From contig JAZGTN010000044.1 of assembly GCA_037783415.1 (NCBI GenBank), forward strand, positions 4,349,501 through 4,413,500: a DNA stretch of 64,000 nucleotides, given 5' to 3'. The notes beneath the pieces were generated by a model, which worked only from the letters and a program-made list of their open reading frames with translations, had not been told where the DNA came from and did not search any database. The DNA is from Leptasterias polaris. Lineage: Eukaryota > Echinodermata > Asteroidea > Forcipulatida > Asteriidae. The position numbers and the translations under genes are program-made. Positions 55,301 to 64,000 of the stretch are shown here, piece by piece. Positions within the stretch are counted from its first letter, which is position 1; every line of letters begins with the position of its first letter.

Positions 55301-58300
55301 TTTAGTCATAGTTTAACCATGCACGTTTAGAAAGCAAACCCCTCTTTGAGTGTGAAACGTTGAATTATTCTCGGTTAATAAATGTATTGTAATTTGAGGA
55401 AATAGAAACATTATTGCTATACTAACAGTTTACAGTTAAAGAAATGATGTTTCCAATGTAAAAACAGCAACAAAGTGACAAACAATGCCCCCACACAACT
55501 CATTACTGTCGTTGTTTCAAGCCTACATACATGTAAACAGAACACAAACATGGCTGCACGGGCGCCGCCATGTTGTATATATAGGGCGCACCACACTAAA
55601 TAAACTCCCATAGGAACCAATGCTAAATGATAAATATTCAAAAATACTCAAAAAATCGTGAAAGTCTCTCAGCCTCTTGAAAACCAATCAAACATATTTT
55701 CGGACGACTGAACTTCAGAATTCTTTTCAATTTTTGCCAGGTCAGCCGTTTGGAATTTTTGCTAACTACCCCAGAAGAAAAAAACGCGAAAATTTGTATT
55801 TTTCCAAAACCGACTTGCTGCCAGTTTTTGTGAAGCACTTCTCCACTTACCCGGTCAAATAGGGCCAACTTTAACGCCTAAATTTATCAAGTCTCCTCAA
55901 AAGTTGAAGCACAGAACCCCCAGGTTGTGATAGATTATTATATTTACACAATCTATTAATTGCATGACCCCCAAAACGTTGTAATTAAAAATAAGTTGTG
56001 GGTTTACAAATTATGATAAGTAGCTTGGCGCATTAATTCTGGCTTATTTGGTGTGGTGCGCCCTATAAGGGCACTTAATTATTCTTTATGGTTAAAAAAT
56101 TATGCTTAAATTGTTGAAAATAAGTCACTGACTTGATATCTGAAAAAATGAATTGGAAATGTTATTGCGTTCGTCTACAACAAGGTCATGTACTCTAAGC
56201 AATGCGATAAGAAAAACCTGCATTACACACTGGACGTGTACACTCTAATGACAAGTCAGTCGTTATATCCAAATCCTAGTCACTCAACAAGTTATAAACG
56301 TATCTCTCTTTTTTTAGTTATACGATTCTAAACGCCTTACAATTATTTTTAATAGTTGACAAGAGGGGGTTAACTAATGTGGAAGCTGTAAAAGGGAAAG
56401 GGGATTGAAGAGGGAGGGCCTGAGAAGGGGGGGGGGGGCAGATTTTGCTTACCCGCCAACATTTTAAACCATGTATTCATATTGAGTTTAAAATGGTGAA
56501 TTTTATAACAAAAAAGAATATACATAGGGGGCCTAGGTCATTTTACCACGTTTAAATGTCATTCCAAGTTTCACTTTACCTAGCTGATAAGGGATAAGGG
56601 GGTGAATGGGTGGGCGGGGCGTGGGCGGGGCTTGTTGCAAAATGCTCTTCCACTAGACACTTTACGGTTAATAAATTGTGGGTGAACGGGAACAATTGGA
56701 CTATAGTTAACGGAGTTAAGACTGTAAGCTAATAAGGTGTTTGGGCTGGGGGATAGGGTCCGGGCTGACGGCTAGGGTTTTGGGCTTTGGGGGGTAGGCT
56801 CGGCTGGGGGTTAGGGTTTGGGCTGGGGCTATGATTTCGGCTAGGGGCTAGGGTTAGGGCTGGGGGCTATATTATGATTCGGCTTGGGTGTAGGGTTTGG
56901 GCTGGGGGCTGGGGTTTGGGCTGACGGCTACGGTTTTTGCCGAGGGTTGTACAGTATAGTGTAGGGTTTAGGCTGCTGGTTGGGGGCTAGGCCTAGGGTT
57001 TCACACGCATCAGAGTGCATTCACCTTCCGGAAACTTGACATATATGATGACATATCCACCACCTCCCCTACTCCTCTTCAAATAGTCTGTTGGTGGTTT
57101 TTCTCTCCTTTTTCATATTCAACCAGCCACGTTGGCTCATGATTCTTTGAATGTGACTAAAACCGTCAGTCTCATACTTATTACTTTAGTCATAGTTTAA
57201 CCATGCACGTTTAGAAAGCAAACCCCTCTTTGAGTGTGAAACGTTGAATTATTCTCGGTTAATAAATGTATTGTAATTTGAGGAAATAGAAACATTATTG
57301 CTATACTAACAGTTTACAGTTAAAGAAATGATGTTTCCAATGTAAAAACAGCAACAAAGTGACAAACAATGCCCCCACACAACTCATTACTGTCGTTGTT
57401 TCAAGCCTACATACATGTAAACAGAACACAAACATGGCTGCACGGGCGCCGCCATGTTGTATATATAGGGCGCACCACACTAAATAAACTCCCATAGGAA
57501 CCAATGCTAAATGATAAATATTCAAAAATACTCAAAAAATCGTGAAAGTCTCTCAGCCTCTTGAAAACCAATCAAACATATTTTCGGACGACTGAACTTC
57601 AGAATTCTTTTCAATTTTTGCCAGGTCAGCCGTTTGGAATTTTTGCTAACTACCCCAGAAGAAAAAAACGCGAAAATTTGTATTTTTCCAAAACCGACTT
57701 GCTGCCAGTTTTTGTGAAGCACTTCTCCACTTACCCGGTCAAATAGGGCCAACTTTAACGCCTAAATTTATCAAGTCTCCTCAAAAGTTGAAGCACAGAA
57801 CCCCCAGGTTGTGATAGATTATTATATTTACACAATCTATTAATTGCATGACCCCCAAAACGTTGTAATTAAAAATAAGTTGTGGGTTTACAAATTATGA
57901 TAAGTAGCTTGGCGCATTAATTCTGGCTTATTTGGTGTGGTGCGCCCTATAAGGGCACTTAATTATTCTTTATGGTTAAAAAATTATGCTTAAATTGTTG
58001 AAAATAAGTCACTGACTTGATATCTGAAAAAATGAATTGGAAATGTTATTGCGTTCGTCTACAACAAGGTCATGTACTCTAAGCAATGCGATAAGAAAAA
58101 CCTGCATTACACACTGGACGTGTACACTCTAATGACAAGTCAGTCGTTATATCCAAATCCTAGTCACTCAACAAGTTATAAACGTATCTCTCTTTTTTTA
58201 GTTATACGATTCTAAACGCCTTACAATTATTTTTAATAGTTGACAAGAGGGGGTTAACTAATGTGGAAGCTGTAAAAGGGAAAGGGGATTGAAGAGGGAG

Positions 58301-61229
58301 GGCCTGAGAAGGGGGGGGGGGGCAGATTTTGCTTACCCGCCAACATTTTAAACCATGTATTCATATTGAGTTTAAAATGGTGAATTTTATAACAAAAAAG
58401 AATATACATAGGGGGCCTAGGTCATTTTACCACGTTTAAATGTCATTCCAAGTTTCACTTTACCTAGCTGATAAGGGATAAGGGGGTGAATGGGTGGGCG
58501 GGGCGTGGGCGGGGCTTGTTGCAAAATGCTCTTCCACTAGACACTTTACGGTTAATAAATTGTGGGTGAACGGGAACAATTGGACTATAGTTAACGGAGT
58601 TAAGACTGTAAGCTAATAAGGTGTTTGGGCTGGGGGATAGGGTCCGGGCTGACGGCTAGGGTTTTGGGCTTTGGGGGGTAGGCTCGGCTGGGGGTTAGGG
58701 TTTGGGCTGGGGCTATGATTTCGGCTAGGGGCTAGGGTTAGGGCTGGGGGCTATATTATGATTCGGCTTGGGTGTAGGGTTTGGGCTGGGGGCTGGGGTT
58801 TGGGCTGACGGCTACGGTTTTTGCCGAGGGTTGTACAGTATAGTGTAGGGTTTAGGCTGCTGGTTGGGGGCTAGGCCTAGGGTTTCACACGCATCAGAGT
58901 GCATTCACCTTCCGGAAACTTGACATATATGATGACATATCCACCACCTCCCCTACTCCTCTTCAAATAGTCTGTTGGTGGTTTTTCTCTCCTTTTTCAT
59001 ATTCAACCAGCCACGTTGGCTCATGATTCTTTGAATGTGACTAAAACCGTCAGTCTCATACTTATTACTTTAGTCATAGTTTAACCATGCACGTTTAGAA
59101 AGCAAACCCCTCTTTGAGTGTGAAACGTTGAATTATTCTCGGTTAATAAATGTATTGTAATTTGAGGAAATAGAAACATTATTGCTATACTAACAGTTTA
59201 CAGTTAAAGAAATGATGTTTCCAATGTAAAAACAGCAACAAAGTGACAAACAATGCCCCCACACAACTCATTACTGTCGTTGTTTCAAGCCTACATACAT
59301 GTAAACAGAACACAAACATGGCTGCACGGGCGCCGCCATGTTGTATATATAGGGCGCACCACACTAAATAAACTCCCATAGGAACCAATGCTAAATGATA
59401 AATATTCAAAAATACTCAAAAAATCGTGAAAGTCTCTCAGCCTCTTGAAAACCAATCAAACATATTTTCGGACGACTGAACTTCAGAATTCTTTTCAATT
59501 TTTGCCAGGTCAGCCGTTTGGAATTTTTGCTAACTACCCCAGAAGAAAAAAACGCGAAAATTTGTATTTTTCCAAAACCGACTTGCTGCCAGTTTTTGTG
59601 AAGCACTTCTCCACTTACCCGGTCAAATAGGGCCAACTTTAACGCCTAAATTTATCAAGTCTCCTCAAAAGTTGAAGCACAGAACCCCCAGGTTGTGATA
59701 GATTATTATATTTACACAATCTATTAATTGCATGACCCCCAAAACGTTGTAATTAAAAATAAGTTGTGGGTTTACAAATTATGATAAGTAGCTTGGCGCA
59801 TTAATTCTGGCTTATTTGGTGTGGTGCGCCCCTATCAACAACAATGCTGCCCTCTGTTGTTAGGGGTAGCTTTTTCTCAACTGTTTACTTCGACCTGATG
59901 CGCGTCCTTTTACTGTCAATTTATGTGCCAACTTCCAGCTCAAGAAAATCAACTTTCCTGTGCAGGTAAGCACTTCTATATTTTTTATATTGATAAAACA
60001 TGCTATATAGATTGTTCTGATAAAGTAAACTTAGTGGTAAATATGAGTAACGTATAAATATGGGCCATTTTGTTGATGGGACTTGTACATCCCGACAGGC
60101 TGTGCGTGCATAGTGGGGAATGACATGTACATGACGAATGTACACGTACATACATACATACATGTACATGGACATACACGTTCAGCACACATACAATACA
60201 TGTACATGTATATGTACACATGTATGTGCAAGTTGTTGTATACATGTAAAATACATACAAGGGTACATATTATGATAATTGTCTTCGAGGTATTCAATAA
60301 AATTTTACTATTTTGAACTAAGGTTGATTATTTTACCCAGGCACTCTTGAAAATACTGATCAATTAATATTTTGTGGTTGTTTGTATTGATTTTCTCCAG
60401 ATAGAATCAAATAATATGGCATCTACAAGTACAAAGAAAAGCGTGTCAGCAGAGCTCCTTCTTGAATCCATACTTGAAGGTATTCCAAGCTACGGATCAG
60501 ATGAAGATATCCCTATTGAGTCGGACATGGATCAGGAGGAATTCTTCTCCGACACTCTACCCCAACCAGGATTGCCATAAGGTTTATCGCGAATAGCAAA
60601 ATACCAAGAGAGGTCGCTGTTTTGCCGCGCATGATGGTGTAGTGAAAGGGGGCAACCCGGGAACTCGCGCACGACGACAGACTGTAGCATTTGCCCCCTC
60701 TGCCCTCCCATGATCCATTGCGATTCTGAATCGCGATAAACCTTATTGGATGACAATGATGTTCCGCAGCCACAGCTAGCTGAAGACTCGGACTCTGATG
60801 ACGAAGATGACGTACCCCTGAGTTCCCTGCAGAAAAATCGTGATGCAGCACGACGATGGACGAAGAGAGAATTAGAAACAGTAATTCCTGACTTCTTCGA
60901 AAATGCGGGTGTCTGCAACAAAGAGAAGTTTGCAGGCTGCTCCACACCGACTGAGGCATTTCTGATGTATTTTGACCAAGAAATGCGTGATTTTTTTTTT
61001 TATCAGTCGAATCTCTACGCCGTGCAAAAGGGTAGAAAGTTCCAACCACTCACAGAGAGTGAGCTTCTTGGGCTACCACCACCTCCCATCGTACCGCAAT
61101 TATTGGTGCACTGATCCAGATCTTCACATTGGTGTTGTAGCTGAGATAATGCCCCGCAATCGTTTTGCGGACATATTGTCCGTTCTTCACTTGAACGACA
61201 ACCTGCAAATCCCTAAAGAAAACAAAGAC

Positions 61230-61262
<33 letters not shown>

Positions 61263-63694
61263 GCTACAGCCCCATTTGCCTGTGCCACTGGGTTACATTG
61301 ATTTACAATATGACATTTCTAATCAAATAGTGTAACTGAAATAGACCTTTATTGCAATAATAAGACCATCTTTTGCAAGTTCTGTCAATAGAAAAAGTTC
61401 CATGTAAAAGCAGTGAAAATGACAATAATAATGTACGAAAAAAAGGAACCAGACTAATTTACTTCCAGCCTCGATCTGGTGACAATCATTTTTGTGTGTG
61501 ATTGCAGAAAATAAATGTTGAACCACCATGATGAAGACTAATAATGTGTCTGTTTGTATTTACTGATATATTAATTTTATTGGAAATTGGATTCAAAACT
61601 CGGACCTCGTAGCCTGTCGGGACTTTGAAGTCCCATCACTAATTATGCATGATAATTAGCGAAAATAAAAATAATACAACTTTTTTTCTTCAAATTTTCA
61701 TTGTACTCGCTATAACCGGTTTAGAAAAAAATTACATGTAAAATTGAGTGTAAGATAAATAATTTGGGTAGGAAAGGGTTAACTATTAGAAGGGAAGGTT
61801 ACTAATAGATCGGCTTTGTCAATTGTATGCTGATTTATAGGCAAAATTACTGTTAAAAAGATACAATAAAAGTCGCATGTGAAAGTTGCAGCTGAGTACG
61901 GTGTCTACTTGCTGAGAAAAGAGCAAAAAGCTGTTACCTATTTTCACATGAACGTCGAATCCATCGACGTTTATTGAGGTAAAAGCGGGTACCAACCGCA
62001 TCATTCGCAGCATTCGTGAACGGACACCAACCCTAAGAAAAGATTCATGCGTGAATCGTTTCTCAGATTAAACTATTTTGACGTGAAATTCATGTAAGCA
62101 TGTTACTTCGCAGGGAATCCTTTCCCAAAATAGTTCCAACAGCTGCGGTGCTTTTCACCAATCTATGTTTTTATGATCATTAATTTTTGGAGTACTTGAT
62201 GATTGTGATGAATTGATTTCTCGGTAAAGGATTCTGCTAGACGTGAAGATCCAGAACACATCCATTTTCGACATCACGACTGCTGGGAATGGCTTTGATG
62301 CAACTAACACGTCTTCTCAACTGAGGGCGTTCAGTGGGTATGTGGCACCGTTCATAGTCGCCTCTGCTGAAAACTCAATGTGGTTGACCTTCATCGCGGA
62401 CAAAACACAGCACAGAGAGAGAAGGTTCTGGTATCAAGTGAGCGTGTACGATGACTCAGGTAAGTAGATTTCCCAATCTCCCAGCGAAGAGGGACCTTGT
62501 CAGAACGTGCTGACGTGTGTTAGTATTTCTATACGCTGGACCATGCCGCACGTCCTACAGTGGCTGTCAATCAATATTTGACAGTGATTTTGGCTAGAAT
62601 GGGGCAGGACAAAACTCTGCCTACAAAATCGGTTTGCAATTGTCAATTGTAGATGACCCCGAAATTTTCAAACGGTACACCCTGCTCGTTTTCTTTACAC
62701 ATGGATGATTGTAACCTTGAGGTTACTAGTTATACTTATACTAACTTATTAGTTGCCATTCTAAGCTTCAAACATCACTTAATAGATTAGTTGTTCTTGA
62801 TACTTTTTGAAATTAATACCACATTAACAAAAAGTTTACATATAAAGCTATGTTTGAACTGTTTACTATAGTTTCATGTGAGGAAGGACAGTTTAAGTGT
62901 GAGTCGTCGAGTCTGTGCATAGATGGCAACCTACAGTGTGACGGAGCTCACAATTGTGAAGACTTCAGCGATGAGATTGGTTGTGGTAAGGCGCACCCTA
63001 GAACCCATATCCCATTGTTGCCATTGATTCTGTCGGCGCCAAAATTGTCACTAAAATCAGTGCACGCCCTCTTTTGTATTGTTCCATGGGTTTACAGGAC
63101 TGCTGCAGTAGTTTAGTGTTTCAGCCTTCAGTCTGCAACTGTTAAGATCATCTAATAATATCCCGATGTTCTGATGGAATACTTTGGAAATACTCCCTTT
63201 TTTACGAGGTGCAGGGCGGAGAAATCAGGACCTGCTTGTCTTTAGTTAATATAAAGCTGTAGTTGTTTTATAGTTTGTTGTTGATTTTTGTTGCATTATA
63301 CTAACAGATATATGCAACGGTCAATCAACAATCAACATTACCGACGACCAAGTTCATATTCTGCAAGCGAACATCGAGGAGGCCACTTACAATTCTTACA
63401 GAGGTAAAACGTGTGTGTGGCAAATTTTGGCCTCTGAAGGACACCGTATTCAACTCACCGTCGTAGAACTCGAGTTAATACAATCTCCGTATGCGCCAAT
63501 CGGTCTAAAACCACCCGACTTCGTATTCAGCGACGGGAAACAACTGTCAAGTTCGGAACCATTCTACAGTAACAATAACGGGTTTTCAAAGATGACCGTC
63601 ACATCGAAAACAAACGACGCGTTCGTTTTATTTGTGTCCTATTTTGGTTCCATCTCTCGTTTCACAGTAGAACTGGAGCAGTTTGGAACAATAG
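37252..63694 (+). CDS. Gene 2: paralogous CUB-LDLa receptor (3' end beyond window)
   Basis: Eleven exons spliced GT-AG give 724 residues from the ATG at 37291. Order: signal peptide, CUB, LDLa, LDLa, CUB, LDLa, LDLa, split CUB, LDLa, CUB. The last five exons match the first five of gene 1 in order, phase and sequence, so this is a tandem paralogue that probably continues into LRRs and a 7TM to the right; that part is not seen. Phases are consistent throughout and no stop was found. One intron (43135-62229) is about 19.1 kb because of satellite and transposon DNA, against 1.1 kb at the same place in gene 1. Presumed cell-surface receptor. Confidence 0.85.
37955..38215. mobile_element. MITE family C copy
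   Basis: GAATCGTTTCTCAGATTTCT, GGTTGGTACCCGCTGTCACC and CTGAAACTTTCACATGTGAC match 26930-27130 and, inverted, 61850-62060. First intron of gene 2. Confidence 0.75.
38818..39210 (+). CDS. Gene 2 exon: CUB domain 1
   Basis: 393 nt, phase 1-1. DYCGQM and ALCVWQF give the single disulphide, with MLLRFTNYDV and TIWVMFENT as CUB strands. A divergent member with an expanded middle loop. Confidence 0.85.
39336..39533. mobile_element. MITE with ACACTGCAAAAAC termini
   Basis: Starts ACACTGCAAAAAC and ends GTTTTTGCAGTGT, perfect 13-bp inverted repeats, 198 bp. The interior is made of further GTGT(A)AAATTT-type inverted motifs. Confidence 0.88.
39777..39893 (+). CDS. Gene 2 exon: LDLa module
   Basis: 117 nt, phase 1-1. 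Six cysteines, ending CNGFPDCNDFSDELGC with calcium ligands intact. Confidence 0.92.
40258..40377 (+). CDS. Gene 2 exon: LDLa module
   Basis: 120 nt, phase 1-1. Six cysteines with VCDSTRQCDDLRDEIGC. Pairs with the preceding LDLa. Confidence 0.9.
40616..40810. mobile_element. MITE family A copy
   Basis: GAAATGCTATAGTTTTTGAG, AGTCTTTATC and GATGACCGATTGAGCTTAA match 4060-4210. It is followed at 40815-41040 by (ATTTT)n and an A-rich LINE-like tail on the minus strand. Confidence 0.6.
41294..41665 (+). CDS. Gene 2 exon: CUB domain 2
   Basis: 372 nt, phase 1-1. PSCGSH, SPNAPASYPANVKCVWLI, and the late strand DAWVTFEVDD. The middle carries a basic loop (KWRRRGG). Two cysteines. Confidence 0.88.
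41997..42113 (+). CDS. Gene 2 exon: LDLa module
   Basis: 117 nt, phase 1-1. Six cysteines, ending CDGIFHCWDKSDELSC. Donor GTACGT. Confidence 0.92.
42136..42400. mobile_element. GGGTCA-rich MITE relic in the intron matching the minisatellite intron
   Basis: Left end ACTCTGAAAACGTTCAGGTC resembles the MITE left end at 28859. The interior includes AATCTGGGTCAATTCTGA (42331-42348), identical to 1824-1841 at the edge of the minisatellite. The right terminus is eroded. Confidence 0.7.
42538..42654 (+). CDS. Gene 2 exon: LDLa module
   Basis: 117 nt, phase 1-1. CDGVRHCADFADETLC closely follows gene 1 exon 1921-2046. Confidence 0.92.
42999..43134 (+). CDS. Gene 2 exon: N-terminal half of split CUB
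   Basis: Phase 1 in, phase 2 out. SFCGKERLVNLEDYPGYTYN and ACLWVFTA match gene 1 2230-2368. The 19-kb intron follows. Confidence 0.9.
43407..43740. mobile_element. GGGTCA-rich MITE relic
   Basis: AACTCCCGGGTCAGGTTAGA, GGGTCAGGTTGGACCCGGAT and TTTTCTGGGTCA motifs place it with the MITE family at 28859 and 42136. 43740-44073 has no recognised feature. Confidence 0.55.
44281..44767. mobile_element. MITE inside the satellite unit (first of nine copies)
   Basis: TAGGGCGCACCACACTAAAT at the left and ATTTGGTGTGGTGCGCCCTA at the right are inverted ends 487 bp apart, flanked by TA. It recurs in every unit. In the last, partial unit the array stops at this element's right end. The left end also holds CATGGCGGCGCC on the minus strand. 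Confidence 0.85.
45440..45705 (+). repeat. Degenerate GGGCTAGGGTTT tract within the satellite unit
   Basis: Runs of GGG/GGGG spaced by CT, CTA or TTT, with TTAGGGTTTGGGCTGGGG as an example. It resembles decayed telomeric repeats and could form G-quadruplexes. Repeated in all eight full units. Confidence 0.8.
59829..59866. repeat. Hairpin at the right edge of the satellite
   Basis: CCCCTATCAACAACA and TGTTGTTAGGGG form an imperfect inverted repeat immediately beyond the last MITE end. From here to 60400 no gene is seen; 60140-60260 is a TACATG/ACATAC-rich microsatellite. Confidence 0.5.
60416..61235 (+). pseudogene. piggyBac-type transposase N-terminal fragment, disrupted
   Basis: First frame (60416-60580) begins MASTSTKKSVSAELLLES. 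After an insertion, the frame from 60746 has an acidic stretch, then EAFLMYFDQEMRDFFFYQSN and LYAVQKGRK, typical of PGBD transposases. Near 61070 the frame shifts to YWCTDPDL, then MPRNRFADILSVLHLNDNLQ, the RF..IL..LHfnDN motif. The sequence stops at a poly-G run, before the catalytic DDE core. Non-functional: interrupted, frameshifted and truncated. It sits in the large gene 2 intron, and the frames on its minus strand are shadows. Confidence 0.85.
60577..60748. mobile_element. 170-bp MITE inserted in the piggyBac fragment
   Basis: TAAGGTTTATCGCGA at the left and TCGCGATAAACCTTA at the right are inverted ends, apparently with a TA target duplication. It splits the transposase N-terminus. Confidence 0.85.
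61236..61263. repeat. Poly-G tract
   Basis: About 28 consecutive G marking the break in the transposase fragment. Likely length-unstable and possibly an assembly-sensitive site. 61264-61814 beyond it has no recognised feature. Confidence 0.9.
61815..62110. mobile_element. MITE family C copy (inverted relative to 37955)
   Basis: GTCGCATGTGAAAGTTGCAG, AGCGGGTACCAACCGCA and GTGAATCGTTTCTCAG are complements of 37955-38215. Ends about 120 bp before a gene 2 exon. Confidence 0.75.
62230..62459 (+). CDS. Gene 2 exon: C-terminal half of split CUB
   Basis: Phase 2 in, phase 1 out. RILLDVKIQNTSIFD, TTAGNGFDATNTS and NSMWLTFIAD complete the CUB begun 19 kb upstream. The match to gene 1 3515-3750 fixes the junction. 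Confidence 0.88.
62872..62985 (+). CDS. Gene 2 exon: LDLa module
   Basis: 114 nt, phase 1-1. CDGAHNCEDFSDEIGC; matches gene 1 4381-4494. Confidence 0.92.
63308..63694 (+). CDS. Gene 2 exon: CUB domain
   Basis: 387 nt, phase 1-1. The first 25 residues differ at only two positions from gene 1 5465-5860, while the middle (after VVELEL) is rewritten and the end (SRFTVELEQF) is again conserved. Last exon seen before the window ends. Confidence 0.9.
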
Positions 63695-63806
63695 GTGAGT
63701 ATAAAATACATCGTTATTACAGTAATTGGAAATGTTAAACACGGGCGGTAGCGGTACCCGTGGGAAGGGAATCGTTCTCATTCCTCGAACTTTGGTGATG
63801 AGGCTT

Positions 63807-64000
63807 GCACATTGGGTGCGTTCGATTAGCTTACACGTGTAAGTCAAACTTACACGAGAGCGTTCGATTAGCCATCACGTGATACTCGTGTCTGCCCTGA
63901 GTGAAGCCACCACAACCCCAGCTCGCGAGCGGGTCTCTGGTGGATGCCCAGGTGTAATGACGTATCATACCAAGATGGTGGGGACAAGTTGAATTTGACG
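63807..64000. mobile_element. Possible start of a GGGTGCGTTCGA-type element
   Basis: GGGTGCGTTCGATTAGC followed by an inverted copy of the GAGCGTTCGATTAGCC type, with TTACACGTGTAA palindromes. The other end is outside the window, so this is tentative. Confidence 0.4.

Larger units (their letters stand above)
44074..59831. repeat. 15.8-kb tandem satellite, 1883/1884-bp unit
   Basis: Eight full units starting at 44074, 45957, 47840, 49723, 51607, 53491, 55375 and 57259, plus a 689-bp partial unit from 59143. Units look identical apart from one G-run (11 G in units 1-3, 12 G in units 4-8). Each contains a 487-bp MITE, a T/A-rich middle, and about 260 bp of degenerate GGGCTAGGGTTT-like repeats. 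The array lies wholly inside an intron of gene 2. The short frames repeated in every unit have no recognisable domain. Confidence 0.98.

Noticed and set aside
44116..59636. Repeated small frames of 61-76 codons in each satellite unit, one with hydrophobic stretches
   Set aside because: They overlap on opposite strands, have no recognisable domain, and their conservation reflects identical repeat units, not selection.
44074..59831. CRISPR-like regularity
   Set aside because: The unit is 1.88 kb with no short repeat and spacer structure, and the genome is eukaryotic.
60513..61049. A 178-codon minus-strand frame
   Set aside because: Antisense to the piggyBac transposase fragment and the inserted MITE; it is a shadow frame.

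Overview
This window is animal nuclear DNA, most likely from a marine deuterostome and probably an echinoderm such as a sea star. Genes are split into many short GT-AG exons. Introns and spacers are AT-rich and full of tRNA-derived SINEs, short inverted-repeat elements (MITEs), 5'-truncated LINEs and satellites. The echinoderm call rests on gene type and repeat style, not on a species marker. Nothing prokaryotic, plasmid or phage-like is present.

Two head-to-tail paralogous genes on the + strand account for nearly all recognisable coding sequence. Gene 1 enters from the left without its 5' end and runs through 19 exons (1921-21697, about 1382 residues). Its order is LDLa, CUB, LDLa, CUB, LDLa, LDLa, CUB, LDLa, CUB, LDLa, LDLa with a Ser/Thr-rich insertion, an LRR N-cap, five LRR exons, then one exon with the LRR C-cap/hinge and a seven-helix class A GPCR. 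Gene 2 (37252 to beyond 63694) starts with a signal peptide and runs CUB, LDLa, LDLa, CUB, LDLa, LDLa, CUB, LDLa, CUB before the window ends. Its last five exons match the first five of gene 1 in order, phase and sequence. Merging the two predicts six CUBs, ten LDLa, an LRR solenoid and a 7TM. It resembles a type C leucine-rich-repeat GPCR (relaxin-receptor / snail GRL101 group) with a CUB-LDLa ectodomain of the kind seen in LRP3/10/12. Exon junctions and frames were worked out by hand; all sites are GT-AG and no frameshift or stop was found.

Layout: 1-1841, a 28-bp minisatellite in a gene 1 intron; 1921-21697, gene 1; 21698-22231, its 3' UTR with two poly(A) signals; 22232-37251, intergenic DNA with MITEs, a 3.28-kb tandem duplication (27121-33682), SINEs, LINE ends and a 9-bp minisatellite; 37252-43134, 5' part of gene 2; 43135-62229, one 19-kb intron of gene 2 holding eight and a third nearly identical copies of a 1.88-kb unit (44074-59831) and a broken piggyBac-type transposase; 62230-63694, gene 2 again.

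The strongest leads are the receptor architecture, the very homogeneous satellite inside an active-looking gene, a minisatellite that seems to have grown out of a MITE still visible in the matching intron of the paralogue, a Ser/Thr-rich insertion inside an LDLa module, and a duplicated palindrome resembling two facing histone 3'-end stem-loops.
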